This document shows, one piece after another, positions 1 through 4,988 of a stretch of DNA of 5,643 nucleotides. The notes beneath the pieces are model-generated. The model did no database searches, was not told the origin of the DNA, and was given only the letters and a program-made list of their open reading frames with translations. Numbering within the stretch: position 1 is the stretch's first letter; every line of letters starts with the position of its first letter. This DNA is from a bacterium (GTDB lineage: Bacteria > Cyanobacteriota > Vampirovibrionia > Gastranaerophilales > Gastranaerophilaceae), in contig JAFUUT010000254.1 of NCBI GenBank assembly GCA_017477685.1, forward strand, positions 1 to 5,643, in the 5' to 3' direction. A program made the position numbers and the translations under genes.

Positions 1-73
1 AAGTTTATCATTATTGATAGTGTAACATAAACATAATTTTATAAGCATTACCTTAATAAAAAAATAATGTTTT

Positions 74-102
74 GGGGTAAGTAATAGCTCCTACTTAGCC
101 TC
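74..102 (+). other. Hairpin in the leader region upstream of aroK, function unknown
   Basis: An inverted repeat lies in the non-coding 190 bases before aroK. TAAGTA (78-83) pairs perfectly with TACTTA (92-97) around an 8-base loop. The stem can extend by pairing GGGG (74-77) with CCTC (99-102) if G98 is bulged. No T-run follows directly on either strand (on the minus strand a T-rich tract begins only about ten bases after the stem), so it is not a standard intrinsic terminator. It lies upstream of the aroK promoter proposed at 155-183, so it would be in the aroK mRNA only if transcription starts further upstream. It could be a degenerate terminator of the gene to the left, a leader structure, or part of a small RNA. 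I do not recognise it as a known riboswitch. Confidence 0.4.
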
Positions 103-120
103 CCACAATAGACTAAAAAA

Positions 121-138
121 TAATATTTACAAATATTA
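121..138. repeat. AT-rich perfect palindrome, possible operator
   Basis: TAATATTT (121-128) and AAATATTA (131-138) are exact inverted copies separated by AC. The site ends 16 bases before the proposed -35 of aroK, a usual place for a dimeric transcription factor to bind. Such palindromes can arise by chance in DNA this rich in A and T, so an operator role is only a guess. Confidence 0.35.
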
Positions 139-154
139 CACAATAATTACTTCT

Positions 155-183
155 TTGCCCAAAAGAAATAAATAAGTTATTAT
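155..183 (+). promoter_or_regulatory. Predicted sigma70-type promoter of aroK-aroB
   Basis: TTGCCC (155-160) and TATTAT (178-183) are separated by exactly 17 bases, with four and five matches to the -35 and -10 consensus. Initiation 7-8 bases after the -10 would fall at about 190-191, on the first base of the aroK start codon. The transcript would then have essentially no 5' leader. This fits the absence of any SD before aroK. An 11-base palindrome (TATCA-A-TGATA, 181-191) overlaps the -10 and the start. Confidence 0.5.
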
Positions 184-190
184 CAATGAT

Positions 191-685
191 ATGAAATCTA
201 TAGTTTTAATAGGTATGATGGGGACAGGGAAAAGTACTATAGGCAAATATTTAGCCGAAAAACTTAACCTGAAATTTATTGATATTGATTCTACAATAGA
301 AAAATTTCAACAAATGAGCATCGCGCAAATTTTTGAAACTAAAGGCGAAGAATACTTTCGCGATATTGAACGTGAATACATTATGAACACATTTGAAAAT
401 AATTCCGTTATTGCACTTGGCGGCGGGGCTTATGAAGATAAAGAAACAAGAAGATTTTTGATGAATTCTCTGATTATACATCTCAAAACATCACCGAATA
501 TTATTTATGAACGAATTAAAAATGACAAAACAAGACCCCTTTTAAAAGATCAAATGACCGTTGAAAAAATTGCACAAATTTATAACTCTCGTGCAATAAA
601 TTACGAAAAAGCAAATATTACGATAACAACGGACAACAAAACACCCAAAGAAATTGTAAAAGAGATTATGGAGGCTATAGAATAA
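191..685 (+). CDS. aroK: Shikimate kinase
   Basis: This 164-residue enzyme phosphorylates shikimate with ATP to shikimate 3-phosphate, the fifth step of the chorismate pathway, in the cytoplasm. The length is normal for the family. Visible motifs are the Walker A loop GMMGTGKST (8-16), the shikimate-binding Asp33 in FIDID, Arg57 in YFRDIE, the glycine triplet GGG (77-79), the lid arginine Arg115 in KTRPLL, and Arg134 in the YNSRAxxY motif. All expected catalytic residues are present. The ATG at 191 gives the typical N-terminus running straight into the Walker A strand. The nearby ATG at 186 is in another frame and stops after two codons. No SD precedes the start, and a good promoter sits immediately upstream. 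The stop codon overlaps the aroB start (TAATG), so the two genes are co-transcribed and probably translationally coupled. aroK and aroL products cannot be told apart by sequence alone; aroK is used as the default name. Confidence 0.95.
   Translation: MKSIVLIGMMGTGKSTIGKYLAEKLNLKFIDIDSTIEKFQQMSIAQIFETKGEEYFRDIEREYIMNTFENNSVIALGGGAYEDKETRRFLMNSLIIHLKTSPNIIYERIKNDKTRPLLKDQMTVEKIAQIYNSRAINYEKANITITTDNKTPKEIVKEIMEAIE
670..674 (+). promoter_or_regulatory. Shine-Dalgarno site of aroB inside aroK
   Basis: GGAGG lies 10 bases before the aroB ATG at 685, inside the last codons of aroK. It is one of the two strongest SD sites in the window (with the internal lysC site). It fixes the aroB start and supports translational coupling with aroK. 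Confidence 0.75.
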
Positions 686-1755
686 TGTGCATTCTTAATG
701 TCAATATTAATGAAACAGAAAAAAATTATCCTATATATATAAGTAACAAAAATATAGACAACCTTCAAACCTCAATTATGCAAGAAGTTGGCAATAATAA
801 TTATATTGTCGTTATCAGCCAAAAAGTTTTTAACCTGTATTCCAAATTATTAAACTTCCCAAAAGAAAAAGTTTTTATTTTAAAAGACGGTGAAAAAGAA
901 AAAAATATTAAAAACTATACAAAAATTTTAGAATTCGCATTATCAAAAAAACTCACAAGAAAAGATTATATCATTGCTGTTGGGGGCGGAGTTGCAGGTG
1001 ATTTAGCGGGCTTTGCGGCATCAACATACATGAGAGGAATCAATTATATCCAAGTTCCCACAACACTTTTAGCATGCACAGATAGTTCCGTTGGCGGAAA
1101 AACAGCCATTAACACCAAATACGGCAAAAATTTAGTGGGGGCTTTTTACCAGCCTAAAGCAGTTTTTATTAATGTTAATTTTTTGAAAACTCTCGATGAA
1201 AGGCAATACAAAAGCGGTCTTGGAGAAGTTTTAAAATACGGATTCATTGAAAAAAACAGCGAACAGAATGAAGAACCAAACCTTATAAATTTCCTGAGCC
1301 AAAACTATGAAAAAATATTAAATAAAGATATTTTAACTCTCATAGAGCTTATTAAAATTTGTATAAAAATTAAAATATCCGTTGTTGAAAAAGATGAGAA
1401 AGAAAATAATTTAAGAATGATTTTAAACCTCGGGCATACCTACGCTCATGCGCTTGAAGTTATTTCCAACTACAAATATACCCATGGAGAATGTGTAAGC
1501 AAAGGAACCGCAAAGGCTTTTAATATCGCACTCAAACTGGGAAAAATTGACAAAGAATACAAATTTATCTGTGAAGATTTAATAAAAAAATTTGAATTCC
1601 AACAAATTCCTGAATACAACAAAAATAAAATTATCCAAATTATGACATCTGATAAAAAATCTCAAAACGGAAAAATAAAATATGTTCTGCCTGTAGGCTA
1701 TGCGCAGGTTGAGACTTTTGATTTCACACCGGAAGAATTAACGGATATTTTGTAA
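685..1755 (+). CDS. aroB: 3-Dehydroquinate synthase
   Basis: This 356-residue cytoplasmic enzyme converts DAHP to 3-dehydroquinate using NAD+ and a divalent metal, the second step of the shikimate pathway. Visible motifs are the NAD-binding segment around GGGVAGDLAGF (100-110) and the signature PTTLLACTDSSVGGKTAIN (125-143). The family metal ligands are all present: Glu181 in GLGEVLKYG, His251 in NLGHTYAHALE and His267 in THGEC. The DKK...GK element (323-330) near the C-terminus also fits. The length is normal for the family. Residues 131-132 are Cys-Thr, where many homologues have Gln-Val or Met-Val, a tolerated variation. A GGAGG site 10 bases upstream supports the ATG at 685, which shares one base with the aroK stop. 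Physical linkage of aroK and aroB is common in bacteria and strengthens both calls. Confidence 0.96.
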   Translation: MCILNVNINETEKNYPIYISNKNIDNLQTSIMQEVGNNNYIVVISQKVFNLYSKLLNFPKEKVFILKDGEKEKNIKNYTKILEFALSKKLTRKDYIIAVGGGVAGDLAGFAASTYMRGINYIQVPTTLLACTDSSVGGKTAINTKYGKNLVGAFYQPKAVFINVNFLKTLDERQYKSGLGEVLKYGFIEKNSEQNEEPNLINFLSQNYEKILNKDILTLIELIKICIKIKISVVEKDEKENNLRMILNLGHTYAHALEVISNYKYTHGECVSKGTAKAFNIALKLGKIDKEYKFICEDLIKKFEFQQIPEYNKNKIIQIMTSDKKSQNGKIKYVLPVGYAQVETFDFTPEELTDIL

Positions 1756-1765
1756 TGTAAAATTT

Positions 1766-1794
1766 TTGAACCCAAATAAACATAATGCTAAGAT
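1766..1794 (+). promoter_or_regulatory. Possible weak promoter of the HxlR-type gene
   Basis: TTGAAC (1766-1771) and TAAGAT (1789-1794) are 17 bases apart, each with four matches to consensus. As at aroK, the -10 ends 7 bases before an ATG (1802), so initiation would fall at or next to the start codon. The boxes are mediocre and the gap after aroB is short, so read-through from aroB is an equally good explanation for expression. Confidence 0.3.
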
Positions 1795-1801
1795 AAATCT
1801 T

Positions 1802-2140
1802 ATGGAATTAAAAAAATTACCCAAAAATCCAATAGAAGTAACTATTAAAATGATTAACTGCAAGTGGAAAATTCTCATTATAAGAGAACTTTTAACCGGC
1901 ACGAAGCGTTTTGGACAGATTAAAAAAGCCGTATCAGGAATTACCCAAAAAGTCCTGACTTCTAAACTCAGAGAGCTTGAACAAGACGGACTTTTAACAC
2001 GGGAAGTATACGACCAAACCCCGCCAAAAGTAGAATATACCTTGACAGATGTAGGTTATAGCCTGCACACAGTAATAGAAGCCCTCAAAGAATGGGGAAA
2101 AGATTACAAAAAATATCTCAAACTTATCAATCGGATTTAA
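1802..2140 (+). CDS. HxlR-family winged-helix transcriptional regulator
   Basis: This is a 112-residue DNA-binding protein of the HxlR (DUF24, MarR-like) family, whose members act as small dimeric regulators, often responding to electrophiles or redox stress. The hallmark N-terminus KNPIEVTIKMINCKWKILII (8-27) matches the family pattern CPVExTLxxIGGKWKxLIL. It is followed by FGQIKKAVSGITQKVLTSKL (37-56) containing the recognition helix, and by the wing with PPKVEYTLTDVG (74-85). The conserved N-terminal cysteine of the family is Asn9 here, while a cysteine (Cys20) replaces the second glycine of the usual IGGKWK. The ATG at 1802 is preferred because it gives the family's usual N-terminus and length; an in-frame TTG at 1766 would add 12 residues of low-complexity sequence. 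Neither start has an SD. The gene lies 46 bases after aroB and overlaps the lysC stop by four bases. Its targets cannot be deduced from the sequence. Confidence 0.88.
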   Translation: MELKKLPKNPIEVTIKMINCKWKILIIRELLTGTKRFGQIKKAVSGITQKVLTSKLRELEQDGLLTREVYDQTPPKVEYTLTDVGYSLHTVIEALKEWGKDYKKYLKLINRI

Positions 2141-2661
2141 ACGTCAGGTAATGTGCCTTTAACGTCAGCAATTGTATCGCATCCGAGATTGAATACTTCG
2201 TGTAATGATTTAATGGCATTTTGAGAATTTTCTTTATCAATAAGGCAACTAATCTTAATTTCACTGGTTGAAATCATACGAATATTGATATTATTTTCAG
2301 CCAAAGTTCTAAACATCGTAGATGCAATACCCGGACGATCAATCATGCCTGCACCGATAATAGAAATCTTGGCAATATTTTCATCAAAGCTTACTTCTTT
2401 TGCACCCAAATCTTTTACAACAACATCAAGAATTGATTTAGTTTTGTCCAAATCTTCTTTGTTTATTGTAAACGCAATATCATTTGTATTTGAAACTTTT
2501 CTTGCATAAGACTGAATAATCATATCAACAGAAATATTTTCTTTTGCAAGACTGCTAAATAGAGTTGCAGCTTCACCCGGAGTATCTGGGATATCACAAA
2601 CTACCACTCTTACCTGAGACAAATCCACTGCTACACCTGCAACCGGTTTATTTATTTCCAT
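2137..2661 (-). CDS. Probable aspartate kinase beta subunit (in-frame internal start in lysC)
   Basis: An ATG at codon 248 of lysC (2661-2659) is preceded by AGGAG with an 8-base spacer, a better initiation site than the TTG start of the full gene. Translation from it would give a 174-residue protein containing only the two ACT domains, beginning MEINKPVAGVAV. In B. subtilis and C. glutamicum aspartate kinases, an in-frame internal start at nearly the same place yields a beta subunit of similar size that assembles with the full-length alpha subunit and carries effector binding. The SD and its position are seen directly; expression of a separate beta chain here is inferred. Confidence 0.6.
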   Translation of the reverse strand: MEINKPVAGVAVDLSQVRVVVCDIPDTPGEAATLFSSLAKENISVDMIIQSYARKVSNTNDIAFTINKEDLDKTKSILDVVVKDLGAKEVSFDENIAKISIIGAGMIDRPGIASTMFRTLAENNINIRMISTSEIKISCLIDKENSQNAIKSLHEVFNLGCDTIADVKGTLPDV

Positions 2662-3402
2662 TTTTTCAACTCCTAATATTAACGTGCCCATATCTTCACA
2701 TTTGAAACTGCTGCGAACTCTCAAAGGTACTGCTGAATGTTTTGCAGTCTCAACACTTCTCGGGTGAAGAACATTTGCTCCTGCATGCGCAAGTTCAAGC
2801 ATTTCTTCATAAGAAATCTCATCAAGCTTTGATGCATTTGGAACAATTCTTGGGTCTGTTGTATATACACCTTCAACATCCGTATAAATATCGCATCTTT
2901 CAGCATTCAGAGCAGACGCAATCGCTACAGCAGAAGTATCTGAACCACCGCGGCCCAATGTAGTAATTTCACCATCTTCTGTCACACTTTGAAATCCCGC
3001 AATAATAATTATATTACCTTCATCTAAACTTTCACGAAGTTTGTCTGTTTTAATATCAATAATTCTCGCTTTAGTATGTACATTTTCTGTTATTATACCA
3101 ATTTGAGCAGCATTATAACTGATAGCCTTATATCCGCATGCCTGTATTGCCATTGTCAAAAGAGACATTGAAACACACTCACCTGTTGACATAAGCATAT
3201 CCAGTTCCCTTGCACTCGGGTTAGGATTGATATCATGAGCCAGCTTTACCAAATGATCCGTTGTATGTCCCATAGCCGAAACAACTACAACAACATCATT
3301 TCCTAACTCTTTTTCTCTTATAACAAGGCGGGCAACATTTTTTATCTTGTCCGTATCTGCAACCGAAGTGCCGCCAAATTTTTGTACTATTATCTTTTTC
3401 AA
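2137..3402 (-). CDS. lysC: Aspartate kinase (aspartokinase), monofunctional, ACT-regulated
   Basis: This 421-residue cytoplasmic enzyme phosphorylates aspartate to 4-aspartyl phosphate, the first step to lysine, diaminopimelate, threonine and methionine. The amino-acid kinase domain covers about residues 1-240, with KFGGTSV (8-14), VSAMGHTTD (42-50), STGE (72-75), TLGRGGSDTSA (148-158), the nucleotide-binding DVEGVYTTDPR (175-185) and HAGANVLHPR (206-215). Two ACT domains follow (about 255-335 and 343-415), the second with the typical IGAGMIDRPGIA and MISTSEIKISCLI segments; they imply feedback control by lysine and/or threonine. It lacks the homoserine dehydrogenase domain of fused enzymes and the second ACT pair of the enzyme from photosynthetic Cyanobacteria. 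The start is TTG at 3402-3400, with GGAAAG 8 bases upstream. It begins one base after the stop of the TPR gene, so it is the second gene of that operon. An internal start at codon 248 probably makes a beta subunit. Confidence 0.95.
   Translation of the reverse strand: MKKIIVQKFGGTSVADTDKIKNVARLVIREKELGNDVVVVVSAMGHTTDHLVKLAHDINPNPSARELDMLMSTGECVSMSLLTMAIQACGYKAISYNAAQIGIITENVHTKARIIDIKTDKLRESLDEGNIIIIAGFQSVTEDGEITTLGRGGSDTSAVAIASALNAERCDIYTDVEGVYTTDPRIVPNASKLDEISYEEMLELAHAGANVLHPRSVETAKHSAVPLRVRSSFKCEDMGTLILGVEKMEINKPVAGVAVDLSQVRVVVCDIPDTPGEAATLFSSLAKENISVDMIIQSYARKVSNTNDIAFTINKEDLDKTKSILDVVVKDLGAKEVSFDENIAKISIIGAGMIDRPGIASTMFRTLAENNINIRMISTSEIKISCLIDKENSQNAIKSLHEVFNLGCDTIADVKGTLPDV
2670..2674 (-). 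promoter_or_regulatory. Internal Shine-Dalgarno site in lysC
   Basis: On the minus strand the sequence reads AGGAG, then TTGAAAAA, then ATG. This is an optimally spaced ribosome-binding site at the junction of the kinase and ACT domains. It decides the proposed beta-subunit start. Confidence 0.65.
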
Positions 3403-3403
3403 C

Positions 3404-4891
3404 TTAATTACTTTCCGATAAATTCTTCAATACATCCTCAAGCTCTTGTTTTTGCGGGGTATATTCAAACTGTCCCAAATCAATCGCTCTATTTGCAATA
3501 GATATTGCTTCTTTAATATTATATTCACAAACATTATTCTTGACAAGTGTATAAGATACAAAAAATAATAAATTTAAGACTTCTATATTATTTGAATCAA
3601 TTTTTTCCGCTCTGCGCAATTTTCTCTGCGCCTCTTCAAAATCCGAAACACTTATTAGCCACTTGGAATAATCCAATAAACCATTTATATATTGCGGATT
3701 ACTTTCTACAAACTTATCAAAATATTCTCTGACTTTGTAATTATTATTCAATTGGATATACGATTTTGCAATATTGTAATAATTATAAATCTGATTTTTA
3801 TCAGTTTTTAAAGCTTTATTAAACATATCGATTGCATCATCGTATTTGTTTTCCTGCATATTTAAAAGCCCGATTGCTTCTTGAATATAGACATTACCAA
3901 GGTTACGTTCTTTTAATTCTTCTAATAATGCAAAATCGCCCTTATAAGCATTTACAAGAGCCATACCGATTTTTGCTTCCGCAAAATTTTCATCTTGCTC
4001 CAGTGCTTTGTTAAATTTTTCTTCAGCCAAACCAAAATCCAACAATCTTACACATGCTTTGCCCCACTCAAAGTACAATAAAGCACCCTCAAGTCCGTTT
4101 TCTAATGCGATTTTAAATACTTCATGCGTATTATCCGCATTTTTTTGAATAGAATAAACCTCACCCAAAATACAATATGCAGGAAGCATTTTACTGTTTA
4201 CTGCAATAGATTTATTTGCATATTCAATTGCTTCATCATAACGTTCTTGCAAAAGTTTTAATTTGGCATATTCATAATTGCTGCTTTCATTTGGAGCAAC
4301 TTTTATCAGAAATCTCAATTTTTCTTCTGCAGAACTGTATTCTCCTATTCGCGAGTCCATAACCGCAGATAATAAGATTGCCGTAAAATTATATTTATTA
4401 TATTGTGCGGCAAGTACAAATTTATCTCGGGCAAGAGCATATTTTTTTAGCTTCATCAAAGCCATTCCCCAGCCGGTAAAAACATCCGAATTGTTAGGAG
4501 TGATTTTGTTTGCTTTTTCAAAAGACTGAATAGCCGTATCTATACTATCAGAATACAAACAAACCATACCATATCTTAGGTATACATCTTTATCATTTGG
4601 ATTTAGTGCAATAACTTTTTCATAATTTATTATTGCATTTTTAAAATCCTGTTCATTTTCATAAATGCGGCCAAGATATTTGTAAACAAGATAATCTTGT
4701 TTAGAAATGTCCAAAGCAGCAAGTAAGACTTTTTTGGCTTCCTCGTAGCTTCCTTCTTCCACAAATTTTTTAGCTCTGTTTACGTAAGCAACCGTAGGCA
4801 AAGATTGAACAATTGATTCATCCTTGTATGTATCTATGGATTTGTTCAAATTTTTAATTTTATTATAAATATCTTTTAATCTGCTAAACAA
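3404..4891 (-). CDS. TPR-repeat protein of unknown specific function
   Basis: This 495-residue protein consists almost entirely of tandem 34-residue tetratricopeptide repeats, an all-helical scaffold for protein-protein contacts. I count about 11-13 units between residues 34 and 475. Clear examples are DYLVYKYLGRIYENEQDF (66-83) and DVYLRYGMVCLYSDSIDTA (102-120), plus AEEKFNKALEQDENFAEA (289-306) and YDDAIDMFNKALKTD (350-364). There is no signal peptide, membrane segment, catalytic domain or lipobox, so it should be cytoplasmic. The first 30 residues are lysine-rich and outside the repeats. The start is TTG at 4891-4889, supported by AAAAGG 8 bases upstream; the next methionine comes only at residue 109. 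It is the first gene of an operon with lysC (one-base gap) and is transcribed away from a sensor kinase gene. A role in assembling or regulating a partner is plausible, but no partner can be named. Confidence 0.88.
   Translation of the reverse strand: MFSRLKDIYNKIKNLNKSIDTYKDESIVQSLPTVAYVNRAKKFVEEGSYEEAKKVLLAALDISKQDYLVYKYLGRIYENEQDFKNAIINYEKVIALNPNDKDVYLRYGMVCLYSDSIDTAIQSFEKANKITPNNSDVFTGWGMALMKLKKYALARDKFVLAAQYNKYNFTAILLSAVMDSRIGEYSSAEEKLRFLIKVAPNESSNYEYAKLKLLQERYDEAIEYANKSIAVNSKMLPAYCILGEVYSIQKNADNTHEVFKIALENGLEGALLYFEWGKACVRLLDFGLAEEKFNKALEQDENFAEAKIGMALVNAYKGDFALLEELKERNLGNVYIQEAIGLLNMQENKYDDAIDMFNKALKTDKNQIYNYYNIAKSYIQLNNNYKVREYFDKFVESNPQYINGLLDYSKWLISVSDFEEAQRKLRRAEKIDSNNIEVLNLLFFVSYTLVKNNVCEYNIKEAISIANRAIDLGQFEYTPQKQELEDVLKNLSESN
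3411..3416 (-). promoter_or_regulatory. Ribosome-binding site of lysC supporting a TTG start
   Basis: GGAAAG on the minus strand lies 8 bases before the TTG at 3402, inside the last codons of the TPR gene. It is a partial SD match. No ATG or GTG lies in frame at a suitable distance, and the N-terminus KKIIVQKFGGTSV fits the family exactly when TTG is used. Confidence 0.6.
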
Positions 4892-4899
4892 ATTTTTGA

Positions 4900-4905
4900 C
4901 CTTTT
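4900..4905 (-). promoter_or_regulatory. Ribosome-binding site of the TPR gene supporting a TTG start
   Basis: AAAAGG on the minus strand is followed by an 8-base spacer and then TTG (4891-4889). It is the only reasonable initiation site, since no in-frame ATG occurs for the next 108 codons. Confidence 0.6.
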
Positions 4906-4931
4906 ACTCTCTTGCACAATTAAAATTTATA

Positions 4932-4960
4932 TTCACAAATTCACTTCTATTTGCTATAAT
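4932..4960 (+). promoter_or_regulatory. Predicted promoter of the sensor kinase gene (extended -10)
   Basis: TTCACA (4932-4937) and a perfect TATAAT (4955-4960) are 17 bases apart. TGC directly precedes the -10, giving an extended -10 element (TGCTATAAT). The expected start near 4967 leaves a leader of about 22 bases containing AGAGAG (4971-4976) as a weak, distant SD before the ATG at 4989. This is the best-looking promoter in the window. Confidence 0.7.
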
Positions 4961-4987
4961 TATACCATAAAGAGAGTGTAGTTAGAA
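4959..4987 (-). promoter_or_regulatory. Predicted divergent promoter of the TPR-lysC operon
   Basis: On the minus strand TGGTATAAT gives a perfect -10 (plus coordinates 4959-4964) with the extended TGN element. It overlaps the -10 of the opposite promoter in the palindrome TATAATTATA (4955-4964). The -35 at 17 bases spacing (TTCTAA, 4982-4987) is weak, with three matches. Transcription would start near 4952, leaving a leader of about 60 bases before the TPR gene. Confidence 0.5.
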
Positions 4988-4988
4988 T

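Noticed and set aside
1..30. Possible C-terminal tail of an upstream plus-strand gene (frame 1 reads KFIIIDSVT then stop).
   Set aside because: All three plus frames stop within the first 30 bases, so a few codons before a stop carry no evidence of coding.
74..102. Intrinsic terminator for a gene to the left or right.
   Set aside because: No T-run follows the stem on the plus strand; on the minus strand the T tract starts about ten bases away, too far for a standard terminator.
74..104. Fragment of a 5S rRNA or a preQ1-type riboswitch, because of ATAGCTCC and the GGGG...CCTC pairing.
   Set aside because: The conserved 5S core is absent upstream. The preQ1 A-rich tail and loop pattern are not in the right arrangement.
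1766..1801. TTG at 1766 as the start of the HxlR-type gene.
   Set aside because: It adds 12 residues that do not resemble the family, has no SD, and overlaps the candidate -35. The ATG at 1802 gives the usual N-terminus.
2140..2168. Direct repeat AACGTCAG (2140-2147 and 2161-2168) at the end of lysC as an attachment or regulatory site.
   Set aside because: It is explained by two Asp-Val pairs in the coding sequence (residues 413-414 and 420-421) and is too short to mean more.
2285..2963. Plus-strand open frames of about 74 residues inside lysC, and a minus-strand one of 61 residues.
   Set aside because: They are shadows of lysC in other frames, with no recognisable domains or ribosome sites.
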